A stretch of DNA of 64,000 bases from Setomelanomma holmii. Lineage: Eukaryota; Ascomycota; Dothideomycetes; Pleosporales; Phaeosphaeriaceae. Under the pieces are notes generated by a model that was given only the letters and a program-made list of their open reading frames with translations, did not search any database and had not been told where the DNA came from. The stretch is taken from assembly GCA_010015745.1 (NCBI GenBank), contig ML978232.1, positions 98,843 through 162,842 on the forward strand, read 5' to 3'. Positions 43,733 through 55,391 of this stretch are shown here, piece by piece; positions within the stretch are counted from its first letter, which is position 1; each line of letters opens with the position of its first letter. A program made the position numbers and the translations under genes.

Positions 43733-43963
43733 ATGCTCCTCAAGCAGATCGCCCCTCTTCTCATCCTCGCCGCAACCTTCTCTGGCTCCATAATGGCCAA
43801 GAAGGACAAGAACAGCCCCGGTCCTACATGTGGCGCTCCGTTCTGCGACAAGAAAGGCGTTATCATGACAGGCATTACTTTCGCCATGCCGTCCTCAGCG
43901 ATGGTGGTGACGCCGCTGTCGACTCCAACACCGACCGTCACGCCCAAGGCTCTCCGGGTGTAG
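43733..43963 (+). CDS. Small secreted protein (76 residues), effector-like
   Basis: Reads 76 residues from an ATG in a good context (TCACCATG). The N-terminus MLLKQIAPLLILAATFSGSI is a typical signal peptide, leaving a mature peptide of roughly 50-55 residues that starts near AKKDKNSPGP. There are two Cys (CGAPFC spacing), too few for a disulfide-rich toxin or hydrophobin. The tail is Thr/Pro-rich (TPLSTPTPTVTPK). The frame extends upstream through the CAACCT repeat, but that part is Gln/Pro low complexity and probably untranslated. No family is recognised. Confidence 0.6.
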   Translation: MLLKQIAPLLILAATFSGSIMAKKDKNSPGPTCGAPFCDKKGVIMTGITFAMPSSAMVVTPLSTPTPTVTPKALRV

Positions 43964-44353
43964 TGGTACGTTACGCTTGGTCGTCGTCAGATAGTGGCTA
44001 ATGGTCTGCAGTGGCACTCGTGTAATAGTGTAGGACGACGTTCGCAGTGATCTCAGACTTTCCGGCGTTGACGGGATATGCTTTCGCACGTTGCCTTTGC
44101 AATTTAACACAGGCGAATGGATGCGAAGGCCGTGTCTGGATCGGCGCATTCGCGGCACGGTATCTCCAGGATGCAAGCATGTTTAGATCAATGTGTCGCG
44201 TTATCTAGAAGTCAGTCTGAGATCTCAAGTTAATCGTCCCCCTTACTGGTGATATGTGATATGACAGCAGGCAGCAGATCATCGTCGTAGCCTGTGCCTG
44301 GCAATATCGCGCCGGTTGATTGATGTGGTTAAGCCAGGAGATGTCCAATGATT
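43964..44353. other. Convergent spacer, no gene seen
   Basis: Between the secreted-protein gene and the minus-strand F-box-like gene. No feature is recognised. Confidence 0.5.
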
Positions 44354-45316
44354 TCATTTCTCCGTCTTGAGATGCTCGATCTTCGTGTCAATTCTGTGCA
44401 TGCAACTCCATTCATCGAGATAGAGCTCTTGGACCAAATTGATACATCCAAACCACTTCTCGCCCAGACCCGCGCCAGGCAGATCCGGGTCAAGCTTCAA
44501 CGCTTTCGAGTGTCCGCTTGCAGCGCCGTATTGCTCGAAGTGCTTTAGCGAGTCGATGGCCCAGAGCATTTTCTCGTCGTCGCGGTAAGACTCCTTCAGT
44601 CGTGCGCGGCGTACTTGCTTCCGGATCTCGGCTTCAGCTATAGACCATGGTTGTGGGTAATCCGTGGGCATAAGCTTCTCGCGTTTTGCTAGGCGCGCAT
44701 TGTTGGCACGGATCTGCTTCGCGGTCTTGGCTTGCCATTCGTTCTTCAAGACGCCGGCTAGCTCGTGCTCGCGATAGAAGAGCTGTAGCATCTTGCGCCA
44801 TTCAAAGCGTATCTCACGCTCCTCAATGTTGATCTTTAAACCCGGCAGAGCCGTATCATTCACTATGCCACCAATGGTGATCGTGTAGTTTGGCATCTCG
44901 GGTTTGTATGCCTCCACGTTCTCTTTCCACCGCACAAGCGTCTTCTCGTAGTGCTGACGCGCCTTCTGCCCAAAGCCTTTGCCCGTGGGATATTCAGGTC
45001 TTGCATCGCGAAACCATGCCGTCTCCTTCTCGCTGCGTTTGCCTAAGCGATCGAATATCGCCGGGACCTCAGGCCGCTTGCTCTTGCCGCCCAGATTATA
45101 CTTCTCCAGCTGGAAGTCTATTTGTATATCCTGCAAGAAGTATTCGGCGAAGGCATATTCGACGCATCCGCGGATGGTTGACGAGACGAGACGACAAGTG
45201 CACCAAAGATGCGCGAGATCGGTGTGGTAGCGGAAGACGTTGATCCACACTTCAGGCGGTAGGGACGGGCAGAACGGGAGTCGACCGCTCGGCTGCGAAG
45301 GAGCTTTGGACGCCAT
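44354..45316 (-). CDS. F-box-like domain protein
   Basis: Single exon, 320 residues. Residues about 18-55 (LPPEVWINVFRYHTDLAHLWCTCRLVSSTIRGCVEY) have the spacing of a fungal F-box, which by family knowledge binds Skp1 in SCF ubiquitin ligases. The rest is a charged, mostly helical region with several Trp residues (EKETAWFRDARPEYPTGKGF, MLQLFYREHELAGVLKNEW) and no leucine-rich or WD repeats, so the substrate-binding part is not recognised. It resembles many lineage-specific fungal F-box proteins. Single-exon structure is common in that group. Confidence 0.75.
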   Translation of the reverse strand: MASKAPSQPSGRLPFCPSLPPEVWINVFRYHTDLAHLWCTCRLVSSTIRGCVEYAFAEYFLQDIQIDFQLEKYNLGGKSKRPEVPAIFDRLGKRSEKETAWFRDARPEYPTGKGFGQKARQHYEKTLVRWKENVEAYKPEMPNYTITIGGIVNDTALPGLKINIEEREIRFEWRKMLQLFYREHELAGVLKNEWQAKTAKQIRANNARLAKREKLMPTDYPQPWSIAEAEIRKQVRRARLKESYRDDEKMLWAIDSLKHFEQYGAASGHSKALKLDPDLPGAGLGEKWFGCINLVQELYLDEWSCMHRIDTKIEHLKTEK

Positions 45317-46019
45317 CGCAGGCGCGCGTACCGTCAGAGGACCATTGATGATGCGGTGTCGAGGTGGGAAGCTTCGAAGCGCAGTACATTGCTGGTTGAT
45401 GCCTGCTTCGAGTCAGTACCAATGACGTAAGCGTCCCTGCCGAGTCATTCCTCGTCCTTCTCCTACCACCCGACTTCCTCAACTGCATGGCGCATAGAAA
45501 TGCGCATCTTAGAAGAAAAACCGCGCGATTGCGGAAGCTCGAAGCTCAGGTTACGAACAGAGTTGCATTGTGCTTTTGCTTTTGTAGTGTACATGAATAT
45601 AAGACCTTGAGAGTGTGACCAAACCCAGCCTCGTAGCTCGTAAGCAAAAAGAAACAAAACTAGAACTTTTCATGACATACTCTCGAAAGTCTACCTGCCG
45701 CAAGTACCACGTCCTATCTGTAAAGCCAATGCCCTTCAACGATATGACATAACGACGCAATGGGTGTCTGACCTGGCAAATGCACAAGAAAGAAAGCAAA
45801 TACTGTCCACTGCTGAATTCAAATTCTGAGATTCAGCTTGGAAGCAGACTGCATGGTCGAGAACTGATCTTGTCAGCCTACGTGCCAGGAGACTGAAGTG
45901 AGGCCGATGAAGTCCATAAGCTTTCTCGATACCTTCGAGAATGAGGAGGGCGTGGAGTGATAATCAAGGGATATAACTAAGAAGATGAAGTCGTCGGATG
46001 ATCAGCAGAGTAGACGTGC
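45317..46019. other. Intergenic, no gene seen
   Basis: No coding or RNA feature is recognised. It holds the promoter side of the F-box-like gene and the 3-prime side of the next minus-strand gene. Confidence 0.5.
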
Positions 46020-47362
46020 TCAGTGGGAAAAAGTCGCAAGGCCAGGTGATGTGGTAACACGGCTATCGCTAGTCACTGTCTTCAGAGACAGGGGTAGCTG
46101 GGCTTCGCCTGTAAAACTGTGAGGCAAGTCCACGATCGTAGTGATCGTGCTGAATCCAAGCTTGATCGCGCGCTCCAGAGGAAGAATCTGAATCCGCTTC
46201 CGCCGAGGCTGGTTCAAGCCAGGCTCCTGTCCATCATCATCGTTGTCCGGTGGGCCACGCCTATCGCCAGCTTGCTCAAGTCGATATGGGCGGAAATCGG
46301 TCAAGTCTGGATTGTGCTGCCACTTCCAAAGATCCCAGTTGAAGAGGTAGATCTCGATGGACTCTTTGGATCTAATGAGCTGCGATGTCTTCTTCTGGTG
46401 TAGCTTCTCTCCGTCGAATGGCATGACCTTCGTTGTGAAGGACCTGGGAACTGGACCACAGCAGAGCCAGTCATTGTCGTGCGTATCAGCCGCGCCGTAA
46501 TTCATGTCAGTTGGTCCAGTATTGCGCATCTCGACGCCTCGAACCCACATATCCGCGCCGGAGTCTTCAAGCTCCTGGACAGAGATGGGAGACCCATCCG
46601 CTGGCCTGGCAACATTACGTATCCAGATGGGGATTTTCACAGAACGCTCCTTCACATTGTGATCCAGGCGGACTAAGGTGTTGCCTCTAAAGGTTGATTT
46701 GAACGTCTGTAAAGTGCCATGCATAGTTCCTGGTATGAGAGTCCTCATGTCGAACACAGTGGCAGTGATACGCTGTCCAACGGCCCGACTCTCTGTGTAC
46801 TGAACATGACATCTAGCCTGGGCATCTTCTGCGTCTTGTCAGTACGAGCGCAGGTCGACTGTGCCTCCAATACTTACGCAACCTGTGGTAAGCAGCAACG
46901 TGAGGCGGGACCGTCGTCCTCCTCCGTGGGTTGAAGGGAAGAAGAATTCTCTCTGGTGTCAAATGCTTCGGAACGACGAACCTTTTGAGTGATTGAAAGC
47001 CATTCTCAGGGTCCAGCTTTGCCTCAGGAGCATCGCGGCTCTTCTTGAGACACTCCTTGGGTTGGTAGTAACTGAGTGTTCCTGAGTCTTCGAAGAACAT
47101 TCGATAGACACATTCGGGGAGCTCTTCTGCGTGTACACCAGTTCGTTCTTCTTCGTTGGTGAAAGTACTGTTTCTTATCAGCTCTGTGTGTTTTATATGA
47201 AAGGGTATGAGATTACGTCGTGACGTCACCAGTGCGAACAGACTCGGTGACTGTCTTGGAAGCTTTCTTCGCTCTTGAAGACGTAAAGCCCGCATTCCGC
47301 TGCGAAAGCCCGATTGGAGCAGTGTTCGCCTGAAGTATGGCATTCGCCGCTGGGGCGTTCAT
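46020..47362 (-). CDS. Uncharacterised fungal protein, 414 residues
   Basis: Three exons on the minus strand (47362-47217, 47167-46878, 46828-46020) join to 1245 nt, or 414 residues. Start chosen at MNAPAANAILQANTAPIGLS; the frame is open further upstream but with leader-like sequence. The middle holds FTNEEERTGVHAEELPECVYR and a basic RRRTTVPPHVAAYHRL stretch. The C-terminal half looks beta-rich (VFDMRTLIPGTMHGTLQTF, VRGVEMRNTGPTDMNYG, ESIEIYLFNWDLWKWQ). There is no signal peptide or membrane segment. No family is recognised. Confidence 0.75.
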
Positions 47363-48106
47363 GGTTGGCCAAGGTGCGCGGGAACCGGATGCGCTTTGAT
47401 CGGTGCTTCCCAGGAAGTTCTGGATCTGTTCGAACCTTGGTAGGTGACTTGTGAGAGGTAGTAGGGCAGATGGATGGAGTACGATGTGGAAGTGGTAGCA
47501 GAAGTGTGGAGAAGCCAGGCAGGCTACCCTTATATAGACTCGCAATGGAATACAAAGCCTCTCATTAGTGGCCAGTAGGATCGATTAATACAGATAGTAA
47601 AGGCGGATGACGTATGCTTGTGAACCTGAAGGTAAGATGGTACTTAGCACACGGTGGCCACTCCCTTCACATGGTGGACCATTTCAGGTGAGAGACGACA
47701 TGATCGATGGAATAAGGATCGTATCAGCCAAAGTTCAATCATCACTTCTGTAAGGAGGTCAATAGAGAATACGAGCAGGTGCCGGTCAAATCCAGCTGTT
47801 CGGGATGGCTATGGAAGTAGTGCAGGGGAACATGTCGACCATGTTCGACGAGACACGTGAAATATAATCTTGAGAATAAGGTTTCCATATGTTGCATCAT
47901 TTTCGCGTCGGAGATGCTATGCTCGAAAATATACGATGAGCGTGTTTAGATGGTTGGAGCCGCACTCGATGGTTGCAGGTGGTGTGGTCCTTCCGCCAAG
48001 CAGTGCGCGGCAGTCGCAACCATGTCTCAGACACGTACCTCGCAGCTCTCGGAGGTCCGCACTTCCATGCTCAATTGTACACCACACCTCACCATCTGCA
48101 GCGACC
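47363..48106. other. Divergent promoter region, no gene seen
   Basis: Shared upstream region of the unknown minus-strand gene and of Sec5. No operator is recognised. Confidence 0.5.
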
Positions 48107-51100
48107 ATGGAGCCGTCTATGGAGCAGGCCATCTTGAACAAATATAACCTTACAACGCTATACCCTACGCGATGGCCCGACGAGAAGAACGACGACTCCG
48201 ACTCGGACGTAGATGCGCCCACACCGGCAGCCCCACAGCCTGTCCGCCGCTCACGGTCACGATACTCGGTGCTGGAAGATAGATCGAGGTTTTCGCGGCA
48301 GGTCCCGGGCGCAGAAAGATCGAAAGATGGCAAAGAGAACCTGGTGCAGAAGGACGAGCAAGACCCGCTGGGCATGTACCCCAGTGTAGTACAGGTGCTG
48401 CGGGCGCGAAGCATACAGGTGGAAGACGATATCAAGCTGCGTGCGTACGAATAGCTTTGGATATGTCCAGCAGTGTCTAACATGACATACAGGCAACCGC
48501 TTCCTGCTCAGCTCCACCACCTTCTCGCCCCAGCTCTTCCTCTCCCAAGTCCACAGCGATGCCTCCACCAACATGTTGCTGGCTGGCCTCGAGTTCCTCT
48601 CCAACTCGATCGAGAAGAAGTCGGCATCGCTCAAGGTGCTTGTTGAGTCCAACTTCGAGCGCTTCGTAGGCGCAAAGGCCACAATCGACCGCGTGTACAC
48701 CGAAATGCGCGAGCAGGGCAAAGAGCCAGAACTCCCCAGCCGTCCAATACACTCACGAGGCGGCAGTCGTTCGAGTTTTTCTGGCAGAAAAGCAAGCGAT
48801 TCGTTGTCGACGGGCATCATCAAGCCTGTCCCAGCAGAGAAGCGAAAGAATGCATTGGTCAAGGAGAGCGAGTACGGCGTGCATGGCATCAAGGTCCCGC
48901 TCACCGAAGTCGCGGTCAAGGCGGAGGAAGTCTGGGGGCCCGCATTAAACGGTCGCGAGAAGCAGGAAACGCTCAAGGCCATGCAAGAAGCTGTGGAGCA
49001 ACACCGTGGACTATTCGAGGTTGCATCAGCTTTACAAGACGCCATACGCCGCAAGGACCACGAGACCATAGTAGAGGTGTACAAACGTGCGCGGAAGTAT
49101 GCCGATGGAGCAAGGTCCATTGCAGAGCGTGCGAGAGAGGCGCAGTCACCACTACCGGATGCCAAGTTACATCAAGTCATTGTAACCGCGAGAATGTGGG
49201 CTGAGGTTGAGAGCCAAATTGAGGCCTTCAAGCGGGACTCATGGAAACGACTGGCCAACACGCACTTTGCAAAGCATCAAATCGGAACCAGCGATACCAA
49301 GTCCGATCAATATATGAGCATAATATCTGTCATGCTTGAGCTTGGTGTTGAGGACAACCCCATCTGGATCTGGCTGCTCTCACGGTACGATCATCTTAAG
49401 GCTCGACTGAACACCACCTGCGAACGATCAAGAGTAGAGTTGGAGGTCTTGCGTAGACATCTAGCGAATGGTGAGAAACCGACCCTTCGTCAACAACAGA
49501 AGCATCTTCGTGCTGTGCCAATGAGCAGCAACATCACTGTAGAATCACCGAAGCTGGACACACCGAAGGTGATCGAATTCTGGGAACACGTTCACGCCTC
49601 AATGACCACACTTCTGTCCAACAAAGGTGGTATATTGAGCGAGCTCATCGAGTACTGGGCCATCGCGCAGTCCTTTATCTCCGGCCGGACCCAACGTAAT
49701 CTGCCTACAGGCTATCAAAACCAGTCATCGATTCATCACAAGTTGACCGAAGAAAACAAGATACAGCTTGAGAAAGGGACAGCAGAGCTGACAAACATTG
49801 TTCGCGAGCACCTCCTGTCATTCTTCTCAGATCCGCCAATCGAGGATGTCTCGCTGTTGTTCTCACCTCTACCGACCACGCCCACACCGACAACGCCACG
49901 GACGCCTTTGAGCGCAGCATTGAGTCCCACTACAGGGTCGCGCTTTCGCTTCGATCCAAACAACGTCCCACCACCATCACCGAGTCGCGGTGAAAGCTGG
50001 GAGAAGTACGCTTTCTGGCCGCCACATTCGAACGCTCTGTCAGGATCGCATTACCTATCTAGAACCCTCGTACTGATTGGAACGGCAGCAAACGAGCTCG
50101 CATCGCTTCGACTTCCAGATTATGGGGCTACAGCACGTCTCGACGACGGGCTGCGCGCCCTGCTTGGAAATGTACGTGAACGTTGCGTGCAAGCCGTGTG
50201 TGCCGCATGGAATACAGATGCGGAGAAACTCAAAGTGCTTGAGGATTGGACGCGTAATCCGGATCGCAAAGACACCACCAACTTGCCGCAGCGCTTCCTG
50301 GCTGTGCAAAGCTTTTTACTGGGCAATGTGCAAAAGATCCTGTACGTCGAAGCGTCGAGTAAGACCACTGTGGATGTAGTAGTTCCTCCAAGTAGCAAAT
50401 TGCTACAGATGGTCCGGAGCCAGTTCGTCTCGAGCTTGTACAGAACGCTCAGCGGTATGGTGCAATGTGCTCAAGAGGGTAGGGGTGCCCTCGGTGAAGA
50501 CTTCGCGGTTAAGGGTGATGACATCACGGTCGATATGCAAGACATCGAGGAAGACGGTTGGGGTAAGGTCGATGCGTCCAACGAGGTAAGCTGTCGTTGC
50601 TGAGACAACTACACTTCTGCTAACACGTCACAGTCCATCCGCCTTCTTTTAACTCTGTCAAACATGGTTGCGTTCCAAACCGACATCACCCCTCAACTCT
50701 TGTCACTCTTCGAGACCCTCTTCAGCGTGCAGCTCACCGACGAGTCCAATCGCATCAAAGACGTACTAAGCCAACTCGACGGCAAAGTCTTCGAATCCTA
50801 CACCAAGCCTTACGCCACCAAGATCAACGCCACAATCGAACACGGTGTTTTCAGCCCCTCCTGGGCCCTGCCACCTCCTCCAGGTAGAGGTGTAGCAGAC
50901 CGCGACCCCAGTCCATTCGTATTCACAGTGTTGCTGGACCTCGTGATTGTGCACACTGAAGCGTCGACCACATCCTTCCCGCTGACTCCCAGAATCCTTC
51001 GCGCCTTGTTCGAGTTGACCACACAGTCCCTTATCAATACTTTCCGCTCACCACAGCTAGCGACTATTTCACTACCGCAGCTGATGCAAGCCACTCTTGA

Positions 51101-51344
51101 CGTGGAATTTATGGCACAAACACTTGCAAGCTACACTACTGAAGCCGCAAGTCAAGTTCAAACGGACATTTACCAAGTCCTCGACGCGAAGACAGACAAT
51201 GCGGCGCGGGTGCGCTTGCAAGACGAGCTGGGAAGTCTTCGCAGTACGCTCAAGAGACTAAGGGAAGGCACGAAGGTGCAGTTCGCTTGCTTCAGGCGAG
51301 TCAAAAGGATTGCAGGGGATGGTGATGGAGGTGGCAGGCGATAG
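48107..51344 (+). CDS. Exocyst complex subunit Sec5
   Basis: Three exons (48107-48440, 48493-50585, 50634-51344) join to 3138 nt, or 1045 residues. The start is MEPSMEQAILNKYNLTTLYP; fungal Sec5 typically begins with such an I-L-x-K-Y-x-L motif followed by an acidic region. The conserved core (DPLGMYPSVVQVLRARSIQV, FLLSSTTFSPQLFLSQVHSD, LEFLSNSIEKKSASLKVLVE, NFERFVGAKATIDRVYTEM) is the Sec5 N-terminal domain. The rest is long helical bundles, as expected. By family knowledge it tethers secretory vesicles at growth sites as part of the octameric exocyst. The last exon ends in a Gly/Arg-rich tail. The gene appears intact. Confidence 0.93.
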
Positions 51345-51581
51345 TAAAGACACAGCCATAGTCTCAAGCCTCCGAATTCTGATTCATTATGCCTCAAGCA
51401 TCGCTATAGTGCTGATCTTGACGCAGGCACCGACTTCGTTGATTCATGGGGTGCTGCTAACCTCGGCAGGCACGAGCTAGACCTCGCCTGTCAATTTCCC
51501 CGCGGCGAATTGCTTTGGCTGCACAATCCGAGACCAGTCCTCCACACTCACCCCATTCTACGCTGTCGCATCTGTAGATCT
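51345..51581. other. Spacer upstream of the decayed regulator
   Basis: Short region with no gene. It precedes the start of the Zn2Cys6 regulator pseudogene. Confidence 0.5.
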
Positions 51582-53406
51582 ATGTCGGAAGCACACGCTG
51601 ATCCTAGGAAGCACACGCTGATCCTAGGACATCTCGGAGCTATGCACAAAGTCGCAGCTCGACTGCAAGAAGGGCTTACGATTCGTGCAAACGTCGCAAG
51701 GTGAAGGTACGCTCCAGCACCACACCTGCATGATTATTCGATGCACTGAACATAGTACCATACCAGTGTGATGCGGCTTCCATACCGTGCGCCAATTGCG
51801 ACATTTCCAACCTTCGGTGCTCGTACACCATACCGGCGATGAAGCGAGGTCCAAAATGGAAACGACCGTCACGTCAAGCAACGCAACCAGCATTCGCTGT
51901 GTCAGAGTCGACCTTGAATCAACAAGTCAGCTGTCTAGCATTTCCAAATTTCGATCGTTCCGATCTTCCTGCCACAGAAGGCTGTACTCCACAACTGCCA
52001 GCACAAAGGACGCCTAAGCCTGAGGTAGAGGACCACGATACCTGTTACCATACTAGCTCTGTAGAAAGCATCCAGTGCAGTCTGACAGAATATCTGAACA
52101 CGACTTTTCAAGATACACAGCCAAGCTCAATTGCAGCACAGTGCATCAATCTCTACATCGAGTATCTCTTTCCAGTGGCTCCGATTGTCCACGAAGCCAG
52201 CGTTCGTTCGTGTGCGTCACTTTTGGACCACGGTGGCATCCTCTTTCCATTTGCTACCTCAGGTTCGGCGCCATCACCCCAAGCTTCATATATTGCCGAC
52301 AAAGAATTTTCCATCATGCGCAGTTGGGTCATTTGACTGCATTGTGTGCAGCTACCGCATTCCTGCTTCCAGCGTTCATCTTTCCAACCAGAAATCTGGT
52401 AGGAAAACAGTTTCTTCAAGGGTCACGGGAGATGTTGAAGATTCTACCAGGACCAAGACAGCAAAATTCCCGACCATACCTCTCTAGCGATCAGGTACTA
52501 CCATTCCAACGCACTGCATGCCAATGGCAAGACACGGGTGTCCTGGCATGTACTCGGAGAGGCTGTGCGCCTCGCACAAGAGATGCGCTTATTCGATGAA
52601 CACTCCTTTGTAGGCGTGGATCAGCTTGAAGGACATCCTTTACGAAGCATCTTCTGGCAACTCTTCACCGCCGACAAATCTTCGTTTGCATTGAACGGAT
52701 GTCCAATAGCAATTCACCAAGTTTGCCTTGGTGCTGAAATCACGAGTTCTTACTGAGGTCCAGTGCTTACCACTCTCTTGGACACAACGCTGACAGCCAC
52801 TGATGTGGGGCTGGAGCAGAGTATCTTGCACCGGTTCGATCTTTGCCAAGATCTCTGGGCTAGAGCTTCCAACATAATCGTGAAGTTAGATTCGGTAAAA
52901 TCTCTATTGGCCAACATACCGAGATCTTCCGCACTCGATGATTGCTTCCAGGAAAGCCTTACGCACGACTACCTACAATTTCTTGGTACCTTGACCGCAT
53001 GCAAGAAAGCAGCCATCCCAAAGGCCCGAACTCGTCCCATGATGACAACGTTGCGCCACGGATTGAGCGCGCCTCCGGGATCTAACAAGCCAATCTTCTA
53101 GTCACTTACCACCGTCTACGTCTAGTCCTTCTTCAAAAGTTCGCCGATGCTGGACTTTCAGGGCTAGTTGGTATCAGCGCTGATCCACTTTCCCTCGCCC
53201 TGAGAAAGATCGAGATTGCGAGCGACATGATCAGAATAACCTCAGAACTTTTACTTGAATTCCTACTAGTGAACGGTGAACCATGCGTAAGTTGGTCAGT
53301 CGAGAGTATATATGCAGTTCTGACAATCCGACCGGTTGAGAAGCTTCGATGGGTTGGTGTTGCACTTCTCGAGATTATCACGAAATTCAAAGCACTTCGC
53401 TCATAG
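51582..53406 (+). pseudogene. Zn2Cys6 fungal transcription factor, degraded
   Basis: Begins MSEAHADPR at 51582. A 20-bp unit is duplicated in tandem (51587-51606 and 51607-51626), which shifts the frame; with one copy the start reads directly into RRAYDSCKRRKVK. A 60-nt intron (51707-51766) leads to CDAASIPCANCDISNLRC. This is the Zn2Cys6 binuclear cluster, but its first Cys is Tyr (TAC at 51677-51679). Downstream the fungal-specific regulatory domain is readable in pieces: NLYIEYLFPVAPIVHEAS, LTALCAATAFLLP, RYYHSNALHANGKTRVSWHV, RLAQEMRLFDE, FWQLFTADKSSFALNGCP. Frameshifts near 52320 and 52490 and a TGA near 52755 break it. A last open stretch ends at 53404-53406. By layout it would have controlled the neighbouring sugar transporter and GH43 genes. 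Confidence 0.85.
51587..51626 (+). repeat. 20-bp perfect tandem duplication
   Basis: Two exact copies of GGAAGCACACGCTGATCCTA. It lies within the first codons of the Zn2Cys6 regulator gene and changes its frame (20 is not a multiple of three). Confidence 0.95.
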
Positions 53407-53683
53407 AAAGGGCAAAGTCACTTTTCGCAACACTTTTGGATGTACTTGCGCGCTTAGATTCCCGAGTATCAGAGGAACTTGACGTCAACAAGGGCTTCTG
53501 ATCGATCGTGCCTGGGAACTTAAGCCAAGCCTGACCGTCTCTACATTACCTCTACGGAACAGACACATGACGACAAACGCGAATTGCTGCTACTTGGGTA
53601 TATAAATTGAGTTAGTTCAGATCAAGGAGCGAGACCTTGGGCATCTCCAGGGAGGTATGCATAAGAGACGTAATGCTGGTTTC
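53407..53683. other. Convergent spacer, no gene seen
   Basis: Between the end of the regulator pseudogene (plus) and of the transporter pseudogene (minus). No feature is recognised. Confidence 0.4.
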
Positions 53684-54757
53684 TCAAGCCTTCGACAAGC
53701 CCTCGTCGTGGATTATGGCGACAGCCTTCTCTTCACCTGTTTCATTCTTTGTGGTAACAGCCTCAACCTCACAGTGATGATCCTTGAAAGCTCTCGCTGG
53801 CAGTTTCTTCTGGAATATGTCTTCAAGTTCCAAGTAGCTTCGACCCTTCATCTCAGGGAAGCAAAAGTACAAATGAGGTTGACGCCTCGGAAGCATTCCA
53901 TGTATAATGCCCCTTCCGTCTACAATGCGCGCTCTTTCTCGACCGCAGCTTTGAGGACCGCAACCGCTTGTGCCACATCAAACTTAGGTCCATTAAATCT
54001 CTGGACTGCTGCCATAGCCTTATCATGCTGGCCGTGGAGTATTAACCACGACGGCGACTCCCGGAAGCAGTGGGAATCTGAGGATGAGCATCAATGTGGG
54101 CGGGACAAGCTGTGTCAAAATGGGAATGCGCCATCCCAAGTCACTGCCAATCAACGAGCCACCGTAACCCACGAGCGCGCAAGACCACCGGCCAACAACA
54201 ATCATGGTGTTCTACAGTTCTCAGCATTAATTGAAACAAGTCGATCTGCGCATAACTCACCACCAAGGTCAAACAAATGCCTCGCAAATGATCGGGCACG
54301 ATCTCGGCCACATAGACCGGCGCAAGCGCATGTCCAAGTCCATATCCAAATGTGCTGATCAACTTGCCCCCGGAAAACATCATGATGGAGTTGTTGAAAC
54401 CTTGAACGAAGATTCCGGCAATGCAGAGGAGACACCCGGCGAGGACGACCTTGCGCCAACCGATCTTGTCTGAGATGAAACCGGCGCTGAATGCGGCTAC
54501 GAAGACGCCGACTGTGGGAGACGCATTCAAGACTTGCTGGTCATGCGCCGTGATCTCTATAGCACCGCTCGCAGTCATGACGCCGAATCAAGATAGGAAG
54601 GATGGTATGGCGATGGCATTGCCCACCAGAGCAAGTTCGTAGCCAAAGTTGACTGGCAAGAGGAAGATTAACAGACCTATACGAATGTGGTCAACACTGG
54701 GGAATTTACCATTGTCAATATGCACTTACAGAAAGCAAGAGTCGTTTCTGCTGCCAT
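53684..54757 (-). pseudogene. MFS sugar transporter, C-terminal membrane half deleted
   Basis: Minus strand. A short first exon (MAAETTLAF) is followed by an intron (GTAAGT donor near 54729) and VNFGYELALVGNAIAIPSFL. Then come a TGA (54590-54588), FSAGFISDKIGWRKVVLAG (the D-x-x-GRR/K loop of MFS), GYGLGHALAPVYVAEIVPDHLRG (the typical sugar-porter PVYxxEIxPxxxRG motif), an intron (GTGAGT donor), IGSDLGWRIPILTQLVPP, and after a frameshift ESPSWLILHGQ. The long cytoplasmic loop FNGPKFDVAQAVAVLKAAVEKE reaches ECFRGVNL and then jumps directly to FCFPEMKGRSYLELEDIFQKK, the cytoplasmic tail. Membrane helices 7-12 are missing, so the gene cannot encode a working carrier. Family: hexose/pentose/oligosaccharide permease. 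Confidence 0.87.
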
Positions 54758-55391
54758 AGCCTCGGAAACCTTGGCTCTTGCGATCTGACGAGGTTTCCGT
54801 CGCCAGATGAGTTACCATGTCGGCACCATGAGACGCCTTTACTTAGGATCCCTTTACGATATGACGTTGCTGTACAAGGGCAAAGATGACGAAGGAGATG
54901 ATCCGTGGTCTGGTGTGGCAGCATCGTAATACTTATACATCGACACGACCACAGAGTCAGTCCTCTCCGAAGTTGTGGACAGGTTGTTTTTCCACGGATA
55001 ATCATTGCCTATCGCAGGTAGAGGGGGGAGTTAGAGGAAGACCTTGCTGCCATGAGGCTCTCGAGCGGCGAACGCGGGGACGATGCGAGTGCTAGACGCA
55101 TGATTGGGTCACAGTCACCAGACAAAGTTCCAGCCGCGCTATTCTTCCTGGATAAACCCCAGAAACAATCCGGGGCAGCAGCTAGTGCGTGACCGTGGCT
55201 TTGTAGTTCCCCGCAGCGAAACTTCGGATGCCTGGCTCGCTGAATCAGATTCCCCAAGGGGTAACTGATGCTGGGCATGGGTTCAATGCGTGCAGCATGC
55301 CGCATCAGCCGTCACCAAGAAAGTTACGAACCGGCCTGCTGTAGATGCTTTCCTGTGTCTACTTCCCGCAGTCTCAAACGCCCCTCTAGCT
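54758..55391. other. Divergent promoter region of transporter and GH43 genes
   Basis: The only space between the two divergent genes, presumably the former shared control region. CGG triplets, which Zn2Cys6 proteins bind, occur, but no paired site stands out. Confidence 0.45.
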
